Source of the DNA: Siphonodentalium dalli
Lineage: Eukaryota; Mollusca; Scaphopoda; Gadilida; Siphonodentaliidae
Reading direction: 5' to 3'
Length of the DNA: 64,000 nt
Assembly (NCBI GenBank): GCA_032622095.1
Contig: CP136068.1
Span: 53,186,443-53,250,442 of the forward strand
Below, piece after piece: positions 24,020 through 37,389 of the stretch (its first letter is position 1; each line of letters begins with the position of its first letter). The translations under genes and the position numbers were made by a program. The notes below the pieces were generated by a model that was given only the letters and a program-made list of their open reading frames with translations, was not told where the DNA came from and did not search any database.

Positions 24020-27000
24020 TATGTGTAGAGAGTGTGACCGCTGGTAGTGGAAAACCACCCCACGCAGTTGAAATTTGGTAAAAACAGGTCATCACGGACT
24101 TCAATACGTCTATGTACAAACCGAACATTATCGCTATTATGGCCCGTTTTTAGGGCTCCAGGACACCACACACGCATAACCCACGAACATAACAGGCATG
24201 TCATTGTGGTCAACACATCATCCCTATTTACAATTTAACCCCAAGCAGCTGGATTTCTAGAGCACGAGGTCAGCACGGGTCCCGACATATTCGTCGTGAT
24301 TTCATATAAATTGGCATTTCTACCTAATTTCGAGGTACCAGGACACTCTACAGAGATAACCCTCCACATTAGTTGATGCAAATTTGTAGACAGTGTGACC
24401 GCTGGTAGTGTAAAGCCGCCCCACGCAGTTGAATTTTTTTTAAAACAGGTCATCACGGACTTCAATACGTCTATGTACAAACCGAACATTATCGCTATTA
24501 TGGCCCGTTTTTAGGGCTCCAGGACACCACACACGCATAACCCACGAACATATCAGGTATGTCATTGTGGTCAACACATCAGCCCTAATTACAATTTAAC
24601 CCCACGCAGCTAGATTTCTAGAGCACGAGGTCAGCACGGGTCCCGACATATTCGTCGTGATTTCATATAAATTGGCATTTCTACCTAATTTCGAGGTACC
24701 AGGACACTCTACAGAGATAACCCTCCACATTAGTTGATGCATATTTGTAGACATTGTGACCGCTGGTAGTGTAAAGCCGCCCCACGCAGTTGAAATTTTT
24801 AAAAAACAGGTCATCACGGACTTCAATACGTCTATGTACAAACCGAACATTATCGCTATTATGGCCCGTTTTTAGGGCTCCAGGACACCACACACGCATA
24901 ACCCACGAACATATCAGGTATGTCATTGTGGTCAACACATCAGCCCTAATTACAATTTAACCCCACGCAGCTGGATTTCTAGAGCAGGAGGTCAGCACGG
25001 GTCCGGACATATTCGTCGTGATTTCATATAGATTGGCATTTCTACCTAATTTCGAGGTACCAGGACACTCTACAGACATATCCCTCCACATTAATTGATG
25101 CATATTTGTAGAAAGTGTGACCGCTGGTAGTGGAAAACCACCCACGCAGTTGAAATTTGGCAAAAGCAGGTCATCACGGACTTCAATACGTCTATGTACA
25201 AACCGAACATGATCGCTATTATGGCCCGCTTTTAGGGCTCCAGGACACCACACACGCATAACCCGCGAACATAACAGGCATGTCATTGTGGTCAACACAT
25301 CAGCCCTATTTACAATTTAACCCCACGCAGCTGGATTTCTAGAGCACGAGGTCAGCACGGGTCCCGACATATTCGTCGTGATTTCATATAAATTGGCATT
25401 TCTACCTAATTTCGAGGTACCAGGACACTCTACAGAGATAACCCTCCACATTAGTTGATGCATATTTGTAGACAGTGTGACCGCTGGTAGTGTAAAGCCG
25501 CCCCACGCAGTTGAAATTTTTTAAAAACAGGTCATCACGGACTTCAATACGTCTATGTACAAACCGAACATTATCGCTATTATGGCCCGTTTTTAGGGCT
25601 CCAGGACACCACACACGCATAACCCACGAACATATCAGGTATGTCATTGTGGTCAACACATCAGCCCTAATTACAATTTAACCCCACGCAGCTGGATTTC
25701 TAGAGCACGAGGTCAGCACGGGTCCCGACATATTCGTCGTGATTTCATATAAATTGGAATTTCTACCTAATTTCGAGGTACCAGGACACTCTACAGAGAT
25801 AACCCTCCACATTAGTTGATGCATATTTGTAGACAGTGTGACCGCTGGTAGTGTAATGCCGCCCCACGCAGTTGAAATTTAAAAAAAACAGGTCATCACG
25901 GACTTCAACACGTCTATGTACAAACCGAACATTATCGCTAGTATGGCCCGTTTTTAGGGCTCCAGGACACCACACACGCATAACCCACGAACATAACAGG
26001 CATGTCTTTGTGGTCAACACATCATCCCTATTTACAATTTAACCCCACGCAGCTGGATTTCTAGAGCACGAGGTCAGCACGGGTCCCGACATATTCGTCG
26101 TGATTTCATATAAATTGGCATTTCTACCTAATTTCGAGGTACCAGGACACTCTACAGAGATATCCCTCCACATTAGTTGATGCATATGTGTAGAGAGTGT
26201 GACCGCTGGTAGTGGAAAACCACCCCACGCAGTTGAAATTTGGTAAAAACAGGTCATCACGGACTTCAATACGTCTATGTACAAACCGAACATTATCGCT
26301 ATTATGGCCCGTTTTTAGGGCTCCAGGACACCACACACGCATAACCCACGAACATAACAGGCATGTCATTGTGGTCAACACATCATCCCTATTTACAATT
26401 TAACCCCACGCAGCTGGATTTCTAGAGCACGAGGTCAGCACGGGTCCCGACATATTCGTCGTGATTTCATATAAATTGGCATTTCTACCTAATTTCGAGG
26501 TACCAGGACACTCTACAGAGATAACCCTCCACATTAGTTGATGCATATTTGTAGACAGTGTGACCGCTGGTAGTGTAAAGCCGCCCCACGCAGTTGAAAT
26601 TTTTTTAAAACAGGTTATCACGGACTTCAATACGTCTATGTACAAACCGAACATTATCGCTATTATGGCCCGTTTTTAGGGCTCCAGGACACCACACACG
26701 CATAACCCACGAACATATCAGGTATGTCATTGTGGTCAACACATCAGCCCTAATTACAATTTAACCCCACGCAGCTAGATTTCTAGAGCACGAGGTCAGC
26801 ACGGGTCCCGACATATTCGTCGTGTTTCATATAAATTGGCATTTCTACCTAATTTCGAGGTACCAGGACACTCTACAGAGATAACCCTCCACATTAGTTG
26901 ATGCATATTTGTAGACAGTGTGACCGCTGGTAGTGTAAAGCCGCCCCACGCAGTTGAATTTTTTTTAAAACAGGTCATCACGGACTTCAATACGTATATG

Positions 27001-30000
27001 TACAAACCGAACATTATCGCTATTATGGCCCGTTTTTAGGGCTCCAGGACACCACACACGCATAACCCACGAACATATCAGGTATGTCATTGTGGTCAAC
27101 ACATCAGCCCTAATTACAATTTAACCCCACGCAGCTGGATTTCTAGAGCAGGAGGTCAGCACGGGTCCGGACATATTCGTCGTGATTTCATATAGATTGG
27201 CATTTCTACCTAATTTCGAGGTACCAGGACACTCTACAGACATATCCCTCCACATTAGTTGATGCATATTTGTAGAGAGTGTGACCGCTGGTAGTGGAAA
27301 ACCACCCACGCAGTTGAAATTTGGCAAAAACAGGTCATCACGGACTTCAATACGTCTATGTACAAACCGAACATTATCGCTAGTATGGCCCGTTTTTAGG
27401 GCTCCAGGACACCACACACGCATAACCCACGAACATAACAGGCATGTCATTGTGGTCAACACATCATCCCTATTTACAATTTAACCCCACGCAGCTGGAT
27501 TTCTAGAGCACGAGGTCAGCACGGGTCCCGACATATTCGTCGTCATTTCATATAAATTGGCATTTCTACCTAATTTCGAGGTACAAGGACACTCTACAGA
27601 GATAACCCTCCACATTAGTTGATTCATATGGGTAGACAGTGTGACCGCTGGTAGTGTAAAGCCGCCCCACGCAGTTGAATTTTTTTTAAAACAGGTCATC
27701 ACGGACTTCAATACGTCTATGTACAAACCGAACATTATCGCTATTATGGCCCGTTTTTAGGGCTCCAGGACACCACACACGCATAACCCACGAACATATC
27801 AGGTATGTCATTGTGGTCAACACATCAGCCCTAATTACAATTTAACCCCACGCAGCTGGATTTCTAGAGCAGGAGGTCAGCACGGGTCCGGACATATTCG
27901 TCGTGATTTCATATAGATTGGCATTTCTACCTAATTTCGAGGTACCAGGACACTCTACAGACATATCCCTCCACATTAGTTGATGCATATTTGTAGAGAG
28001 TGTGACCGCTGGTAGTGGAAAACCACCCACGAAGTTGAAATTTGGCAAAAGCAGGTCATCACGGACTTCAATACGTCTATGTACAAACCGAACATGATCG
28101 CTATTATGGCCCGCTTTTAGGGCTCCAGGACACCACACACGCATAACCCGCGAACATAACAGGCATGTCATTGTGGTCAACACATCAGCCCTATTTACAA
28201 TTTAACCCCACGCAGCTGGATTTCTAGAGCACGAGGTCAGCACGGGTCTGGACATATTCGTCGTGATTTCATATAAATTGGCATTTCTACCTAATTTCGA
28301 GGTACCAGGACACTCTACAGAGATATCCCTCCATATTAGTTGATGCATATGTGTAGAGAGTGTGACCGCTGGTAGTAGAAAACCACCCCACGCAGTTGAA
28401 ATTTGGTAAAAACAGGTCATCACGGACTTCAATACGTCTATGTACAAACCAAACATTATCGCTATTATGGCCCGTTTTTAGGGCTCCAGGACACTCCACA
28501 CGCATAACCCACGAACATAACAGGTATATAATTGTGGTCATAACATCAGCCATATTTACAATTTAACCCCATGCAGCTGGATTTCTAGAGCACGAGGTCA
28601 GCACGGGTCCCGACATATTCTTCGTGATTTCATATAAATTGGCATTTATACCTAATTTCGAGGTACCAGGACACTCTACAGACATATCCCTCCACATTAG
28701 TTGATGCATATGTGTAGAGAGTGTGACCGCTGGTAGTGGAAAACCACCCCACGCAGTTGAAATTTGGTAAAAACAGGTCATCACGGACTTCAATACGTCT
28801 ATGTACAAACCGAACATTATCGCTAGTATGGGCCGTTTTTAGGGCTCCAGGACACCACACACGCATAACCCACGAACATAACAGGCATGTCTTTGTGGTC
28901 AACACATCATCCCTATTTACAATTTAACCCCACGCAGCTGGATTTCTAGAGCACGAGGTCAGCACGGGTCCCGACATATTCGTCGTGATTTCATATAAAT
29001 TGGCATTTCTACCTAATTTCGAGGTACCAGGACACTCTACAGAGATAACCCTCCACATTAGTTGATTCATATGTGTAGACAGTGTGACCGCTGGTAGTGT
29101 AAAGCCGCCCCACGCAGTTGAAATTTGGTAAACACAGGTCATCACGGACTTCAATACGTCTATGTACAAACCGAACATTATCGCTATATTATGGCCCGTT
29201 TTTAGGGCTCCAGGACACCACACACGCATAACCCACGAACATATCAGGTATGTCATTGTGGTCAACACATCAGCCCTAATTACAATTTAACCCCACGCAG
29301 CTGGATTTCTAGAGCAGGAGGTCAACACGGGTCCGGACATATTCGTCGTGATTTCATATAGATTGGCATTTCTACCTAATTTCGAGGTACCAGGACACTC
29401 TACAGACATATCCCTCCACATTAGTTGATGCATATTTGTAGAGAGTGTGACCGCTGGTAGTGGAAAACCACCCACGCAGTTGAAATTTGGCAAAAGCAGG
29501 TCATCACGGACTTCAATACGTCTATGTACAAACCGAACATGATCGCTATTATGGCCCGCTTTTAGGGCTCCAGGACACCACACACGCATAACCCGCGAAC
29601 ATAACAGGCATGTCATTGTGGTCAACACATCAGCCCTATTTACAATTTAACCCCACGCAGCTGGATTTCTAGAGCACGAGGTCAGCACGGGTCTGGACAT
29701 ATTCGTCGTGATTTCATATAAATTGGCATTTCTACCTAATTTCGAGGTACCAGGACACTCTACAGAGATATCCCTCCATATTAGTTGATGCATATGTGTA
29801 GAGAGTGTGACCGCTGGTAGTAGAAAACCACCCCACGCAGTTGAAATTTGGTAAAAACAGGTCATCACGGACTTCAATACGTCTATGTACAAACCAAACA
29901 TTATCGCTATTATGGCCCGTTTTTAGGGCTCCAGGACACTCCACACGCATAACCCACGAACATAACAGGTATATAATTGTGGTCAACACATCAACCATAT

Positions 30001-33000
30001 TTACAATTTAACCCCATGCAGCTGGATTTCTAGAGCACGAGGTCAGCACGGGTCCCGACATATTCTTCGTGATTTCATATAAATTGTCATTTCTACCTAA
30101 TTTCGAGGTACCAGGACACTCTACAGACATATCCCTCCACATTAGTTGATGCATATGTGTAGAGAGTGTGACCGCTGGTAGTGGAAAACCACCCCACGCA
30201 GTTGAAATTTGGTAAAAACAGGTCATCACGGACTTCAATACGTCTATGTACAAACCGAACATTATCGCTAGTATGGCCCGTTTTTAGGGCTCCAGGACAC
30301 CACACACGCATAACCCACGAACATAACAGGCATGTCTTTGTGGTCAACACATCATCCCTATTTACAATTTAACCCCACGCAGCTGGATTTCTAGAGCACG
30401 AGGTCAGCACGGGTCCCGACATATTCGTCGTGATTTCATATAAATTGGCATTTCTACCTAATTTCGAGGTACCAGGACACTCTACAGAGATAACCCTCCA
30501 CATTAGTTGATTCATATGTGTAGACAGTGTGACCGCTGGTAGTGTAAAGCCGCCCCACGCAGTTGAAATTTGGTAAAAACAGGTCATCACGGACTTCAAT
30601 ACGTCTATGTACAAACCGAACATTATCGCTATATTATGGCCCGTTTTTAGGGCTCCAGGACACCACACACGCATAACCCACGAACATATCAGGCATGTCA
30701 TTGTGGTCAACACATCATCCCTATTTACAATTTAACCCCACGCAGCTGGATTTCTAGAGCACGAGGTCAGCACGGGTCCCGACATATTCGTCGTGATTTC
30801 ATATAAATTGGCATTTCTACCTAATTTCGAGGTACCAGGACACTCTACAGAGATATCCCTCCACATTAGTTGATGCATATGTGTAGAGAGTGTGACCGCT
30901 GGTAGTGGAAAACCACCCCACGCAGTTGAAATTTGGTAAAAACAGGTCATCACGGACTTCAATACGTCTATGTACAAACCGAACATTATCGCTATTATGG
31001 CCCGTTTTTAGGGCTCCAGGACACCACACACGCATAACCCACGAACATAACAGGCATGTCATTGTGGTCAACACATCATCCCTATTTACAATTTAACCCC
31101 ACGCAGCTGGATTTCTAGAGCACGAGGTCAGCACGGGTCCCGACATATTCGTCGTGATTTCATATAAATTGGCATTTCTACCTAATTTCGAGGTACCAGG
31201 ACACTCTACAGAGATAACCCTCCAAATTAGTTGATGCATATTTGTAGACAGTGTGACCGCTGGTAGTGTAAAGCCGCCCCACGCAGTTGAAATTTTTTTA
31301 AAACAGGTTATCACGGACTTCAATACGTCTATGTACAAACCGAACATTATCGCTATTATGGCCCGTTTTTAGGGCTCCAGGACACCACACACGCATAACC
31401 CACGAACATATCAGGTATGTCATTGTGGTCAACACATCAGCCCTAATTACAATTTAACCCCACGCAGCTAGATTTCTAGAGCACGAGGTCAGCACGGGTC
31501 CCGACATATTCGTCGTGTTTCATATAAATTGGCATTTCTACCTAATTTCGAGGTACCAGGACACTCTACAGAGATAACCCTCCACATTAGTTGATGCATA
31601 TTTGTAGACAGTGTGACCGCTGGTAGTGTAAAGCCGCCCCACGCAGTTGAATTTTTTTAAAAACAGGTCATCACGGACTTCAATACGTATATGTACAAAC
31701 CGAACATTATCGCTATTATGGCCCGTTTTTAGGGCTCCAGGACACCACACACGCATAACCCACGAACATATCAGGTATGTCATTGTGGTCAACACATCAG
31801 CCCTAATTACAATTTAACCCCACGCAGCTGGATTTCTAGAGCAGGAGGTCAGCACGGGTCCGGACATATTCGTCGTGATTTCATATAGATTGGCATTTCT
31901 ACCTAATTTCGAGGTACCAGGACACTCTACAGACATATCCCTCCACATTAGTTGATGCATATTTGTAGAGAGTGTGACCGCTGGTAGTGGAAAACCACCC
32001 ACGCAGTTGAAATTTGGCAAAAACAGGTCATCACGGACTTCAATACGTCTATGTACAAACCGAACATTATCGCTAGTATGGCCCGTTTTTAGGGCTCCAG
32101 GACACCACACACGGATAACCCACGAACATAACAGGCATGTCATTGTGGTCAACACATCATCCCTATTTACAATTTAACCCCATGCAGCTGGATTTCTAGA
32201 GCACGAGGTCAGCACGGGTCCCGACATATTCGTCGTGATTTCATATAAATTGGCATTTCTACCTAATTTCGAGGTACCAGGACACTCTACAGAGATAACC
32301 CTCCACATTAGTTGATTCATATGTGTAGACAGTGTGACCGATGGTAGTGTAAAGCCGCCCCACGCAGTTGAAATTTGGTAAAAACAGGTCATCACGGACT
32401 TCAATACGTCTATGTACAAACCGAACATTATCGCTATTATGGCCCGTTTTTAGGGCTCCAGGACACCACACACGCATAACCCACGAACATATCAGGCATA
32501 TCATTGTGGTCAACACATCATCCCTATTTACAATTTAACCCCACGCAGCTGGATTTCTAGAGCACGAGGTCAGCACGGGTCCCGACATATTCGTCGTCAT
32601 TTCATATAAATTGGCATTTCTACCTAATTTCGAGGTACAAGGACACTCTACAGAGATAACCCTCCACATTAGTTGATTCATATGGGTAGACAGTGTGACC
32701 GCTGGTAGTGTAAAGCCGCCCCACGCAGTTGAAATTTTTTTAAAACAGGTCATCACGGACTTCAATACGTCTATGTACAAACCGAACATTATCGCTATTA
32801 TGGCCCGTTTGTAGGGCTCCACGACACCACACACGCATAACCCACGAACATATCAGGTATGTCATTGTGGTCAACACATCAGCCCTAATTACAATTTAAC
32901 CCCAAGCAGCTGGATTTCTAGAGCAGGAGGTCAGCACGGGTCTGGACATATTCGTCGTGATTTCATATAGATTGGCATTTCTACCTAATTTCGAGGTACC

Positions 33001-34541
33001 AGGACACTCTACAGACATATCCCTCCACATTAGTTGATGCATATTTGTAGAGAGTGTGACCGCTGGTAGTGGAAAACCACCCACGCAGTTGAAATTTGGC
33101 AAAAGCAGGTCATCACGGACTTCAATACTTCTATGTACAAACCGAACATGATCGCTATTATGGCCCGTATTTAGGGCTCCAGGACACCACACACGCATAA
33201 CCCGCGAACATAACAGGCATGTCATTGTGGTCAACACATCAGCCATATTTACAATTTAACCCCATGCAGCTGGATTTCTAGAGCACGAGGTCAGCACGGG
33301 TCCCGACATATTCTTCGTGATTTCATATAAATTGGCATTTCTACCTAATTTCGAGGTACCAGGACACTCTACAGAGATAACCCTCCACATTAGTTGATTC
33401 ATATGTGTAGACAGTGTGACCGCTGGTAGTGTAAAGCCGCCCCACGCAGTTGAAATTTGGTAAAAACAGGTCATCACGGACTTCAATACGTCTATGTACA
33501 AACCGAACATTATCGCTATTATGGCCCGTTTTTAGGGCTCCAGGACACCACACACGCATAACCCACGAACATATCAGGCATATCATTGTGGTCAACACAT
33601 CATCCCTATTTACAATTTAACCCCACGCAGCTGGATTTCTAGAGCACGAGGTCAGCACGGGTCCCGACATATTCGTCGTCATTTCATATAAATTGGCATT
33701 TCTACCTAATTTCGAGGTACAAGGACACTCTACAGAGATAACCCTCCACATTAGTTGATTCATATGTGTAGACAGTGTGACCGCTGGTAGTGTAAAGCCG
33801 CCCCACGCAGTTGAATTTTTTTTAAAACAGGTCATCACGGACTTCAATACGTCTATGTACAAACCGAACATTATCGCTATTATGGCCCGTTTGTAGGGCT
33901 CCAGGACACCACACACGCATAACCCGCGAACATAACAGGCATGTCATTGTGGTCAACACATCAGCCATATTTACAATTTAACCCCACGCAGCTGGATTTC
34001 TAGAGCACGAGGTCAGCACGGGTCCCGACATATTCTTCGTGATTTCATATAAATTGGCATTTCTACCTAATTTCGAGGTACCAGGACACTCTACAGAGAT
34101 AACCCTCCACATTAGTTGATTCATATGTGTAGACAGTGTGACCGATGGTAGTGTAAAGCCGCCCCACGCAGTTGAAATTTGGTAAAAACAGGTCATCACG
34201 GACTTCAATACGTCTATGTACAAACCGAACATTATCGCTATTATGGCCCGTTTTTATGGCTCCTGGACACTCCACACGCATAACCCATGAACACAACATG
34301 TATGTCATTGTGGTCAACACATCAGCCCTATTTACAATTTAACCCCACGCAGCTGGATTTCTAGAGCACGAGGTCAGCACGGGTCTGGACATATTCGTCG
34401 TGATTTCATATAAATTGGCATTTCTACCTAATTTCGAGGTACCAAGACACTCTACAGAGATAACCCTCCACATTAGTTGATTCATATGTGTAGACAGTGT
34501 GACCGCTGGTAGTGTAAAGCCGCCCCACGCAGTTGAAATTT
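24020..34541 (-). repeat. 361-bp satellite array, left arm inner part
   Basis: About 29 monomers continuing in phase with 3340-8053. Higher-order structure is visible. A four-monomer block of about 1,445 bp occurs at 27,842-29,286 and 29,287-30,731, and once in the outer part at about 6,461-7,904. A block of several monomers starting at 26,039 recurs at 30,732 (offset 4,693 = 13 monomers), marked by shared rare variants such as CGTCGTGTTTCAT at about 26,819 and 31,512. A three-monomer block around 32,535-33,617 is also duplicated. The monomers are otherwise like those of the outer part. The array ends abruptly inside a monomer at about 34,541. Confidence 0.97.
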
Positions 34542-35599
34542 CTTATTAACTCGAGATGAGTACTAATAACTGCCGTAATATGCTCTGGATGTGTACTCCA
34601 AATCTATTCAAACAGACAAGGATGGATAACTCTAAAATCAAGTGGTAATTTTAACGCAATTTTGACTGAGTTCTGGGCCAGATAGTATTCCCGATAATGA
34701 AAAATAATATATTTCTAAAATCGATATCTAACAAATCTGAGCTTTGATGGGTGACTTCCTCAACTCGAATAAAATATTTTTGACCCGCGAAGACATTGAA
34801 ATAGTAGTTGAGAGGAGTTTTATCGGATTGAGTACCTTTAATGTACCGGTATAATTATGATTCTAAGTGAATGTGAGAATCCAATCACTAAAGAAAGGAT
34901 CTGAAATGTTGCATTTTTTTTTAATTTTTGCAGCATTTTGTTATATCTGCCCCTTATTATTTATACTGATTATATCATTGATATAAAAGTATCAAGAGAA
35001 TCCACAGAGATGCCATTGCTAATGGTATATATATAGGTGGTGATCCCCATTTAAAAATTGGTCGACCGGTGTCCCTCAATAAAAAATATAAAGTATGGCT
35101 AATAACTTCAATTACCATAGTTATTTCAAATTGACAACATCGCTGATTTCCAAGCACTATTTGTTATTAAAATTTCGCGCTTATTCTACTGTATTTAATA
35201 AGTAAACTGTAGAATTCTGGTCTGTCAGGACAGCAACCAAACAAGAACGTTGTGAAAATGTTTTCATTATATGTTTCATTGAATGTTAAAATTATGACTT
35301 GGACATAATACCAAGTTTCAATCTGAATATTTCCACCAGATCATTCGATATGGTGTCCGTTACTTTTGCACTGTGTTAACAAATTATCTACGAATACTCT
35401 GTATATGGTAATATGGCATCACAACAGAACTTCACGGCCTATAATATAATTATCGGCTTAAAATGTAAATTTGTAAAGAATCCGGACGGAACACATTCCA
35501 TTTATAGTGGTCTAATTTATTTATTGCTGAGTATCATTCAGCTCAATAATTGGGACAGATTAGTGGCGACAGACATCTTATGCGTATAAAATATAAAAA

Positions 35600-35790
35600 T
35601 TACAGTCCTATTTGAGGGGGGGGGGGGGGGGGGGGTCCAATCCCAGATTCCCAGGAAATAAATCAGCAAATCCCAGTTCCCAGGAAAAAAATATGCCATT
35701 TCCCAGCTCCCAGGAATTAAAAGCAAATCCCAGTTCCCAGTAAAAAAAAGCCAGTTCCCAGGAATTAAAATATTACATAGAGTATCGACA
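35600..35790. repeat. G run followed by TCCCAGTTCCCAGGAA minisatellite
   Basis: A run of 20 G is followed by about six irregular copies of AATCCCAGTTCCCAGGAA. The minus-strand translation is a tryptophan/glycine-rich repetitive frame that I regard as non-coding. Confidence 0.85.
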
Positions 35791-36029
35791 AAACATACAA
35801 TATTCACAAGTAATGTAGATCAATGTAGCCTACATATATTGTATTTTTATGCTATATTTTGATTTGTTGGCTACTGTCTGGTCAATTACATCATTTTACA
35901 TGACATAAAATGCGAACCTATATGCAAATCCATTGAACAGAATCAACAGATCACTCTTTACACTGATCTACACCACTGCAAACCAAATGTCCAGGTGATG
36001 TATGCAAATTCATGTGGTGAATAAAAATG

Positions 36030-36195
36030 GAAATCCCGATTAATTGGGGATAATTTCCCGGGTCCCGGAAAATAATTTCAACCTTTCCCGGGTCCCGGTG
36101 GAATTCTGTTCCCGATTCCCGGAAAATTAAATCTGACGATCCCAATTCCCGAAAAATAAAAAGGGTCGATCCCGGTGTCCCGAAAATACCCGCCC
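36030..36195. repeat. TCCCGATTCCCGGAAA minisatellite
   Basis: Irregular copies of TCCCGGGTCCCGGAAAATAA and TCCCGATTCCCGGAAA occur here. The pattern is close to the one at 35,640-35,770 with CAG replaced by CGG or CGA, so the two minisatellites probably share an origin. Confidence 0.8.
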
Positions 36196-36515
36196 CTCCT
36201 ATCGTTGGGTCGATTTCTTCTAATAAGATACTACAATGCACATGGAAAACCATCTAAACAGATTGTGCAACACAATGAATTTATGTCAAAGCGTCAATGT
36301 AGGCTATATGGAATATCGACGTTTATAAATATCGATCTTCTTGTGGACTTCGTTCGAATGAATTCCGGCAGCTTGGGATAAATTTATAATGGACATCAGT
36401 GTGATGGCCACTGTGTCATACATATTATATTGTAATTTACGACCCTGCCTAACTATGCTTAAAAGCCATGTCCTGATTGGCCAGTGGCCCGAGTTACCAT
36501 GGCTATATCGTTCCA

Positions 36516-36559
36516 GTTTTGTGGTACAATTCTACTTTTTCCAATTGTACCACGAAAAC
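36516..36559. other. Strong hairpin (16-bp stem)
   Basis: GTTTTGTGGTACAATT (36,516-36,531) pairs with AATTGTACCACGAAAAC (36,543-36,559) with one bulged base and an 11-nt pyrimidine-rich loop. Confidence 0.8.
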
Positions 36560-36661
36560 AATCGGTTTATTCAAATCGCCGCACGCGACTTTTCCCGTCT
36601 TTTCTAACTCCGCACAAACGGGGCATCGATGGAGTACACCCGCACCCGTAACATAAGATAG

Positions 36662-36848
36662 GGGGCTCGTTAGGTTCAATCGTTAGTCAAAAATATACAC
36701 AAACATGACGCTCAAATATGACGCCCTGCTCTGTCGAAAATATACTTACGCCCATTTTTATCAACGATTCTCAAAGATATAGTACTATAGTACTAACATA
36801 CTCAAAATACACTTATGCCCACTTTTACGATTGAACCTAACGAGCCCC
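36662..36848. mobile_element. 187-bp MITE with 21-bp perfect TIRs
   Basis: The 21-bp arm beginning GGGGCTCGTTAGG (36,662-36,682) has an exact inverted copy at 36,828-36,848. The interior is AT-rich with repeated AAATATAC and GACGC/ACGCCC words and has no coding capacity. The flanks do not show an obvious target-site duplication, so the superfamily is undetermined. Confidence 0.8.
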
Positions 36849-37389
36849 ACTATATTCTCGTAACCATTTGAATTTTTCTACATCTTGACAATCTTGCGAA
36901 TTTTCTAGCGATTTATACATCTTTAGTGGTCATCAACTCTAAAAGCGGGACATATGCGCTCTGATATAAATGTCTGATATACATACCGGTATCAGATTCT
37001 GTGATGACCCAATAAGCGAGATCACTGAGTCGCTGCCGTTTTGGATTAATCCAGCTCCGATCCGTGATTTCCGAGATTTATCCAGCTCAGGTTTCGTGGT
37101 TTTAGTGATAAAGGTCAATGTATTGGAGTAGCTTTCCAGATCAGATAACGAAGTTATGGATTATTCCGGTTTCCATATACGGAAATGCTACTCCAGAACT
37201 TTGACATGTATAGCACTATAACCGCTGAACCGAGCCTGTGGTTCCAATATGGCCGCGAGTTAGTGACATGGCGTATTCTTCACATCCTCAGCTGTATAGA
37301 GTCGATAACTTCTTCGATCTCTAAAAATATACTTCACTCCATTACCAAATAACGCTGAGCATCCTGAAATTGGACTCAAATGACGATTT

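Noticed and set aside
35951-36253. 100-codon minus-strand frame rich in FRDPG/FRESG words
   Set aside because: It reads through the CCCGG minisatellite; the periodic peptide follows the DNA repeat and gives no sign of selection.
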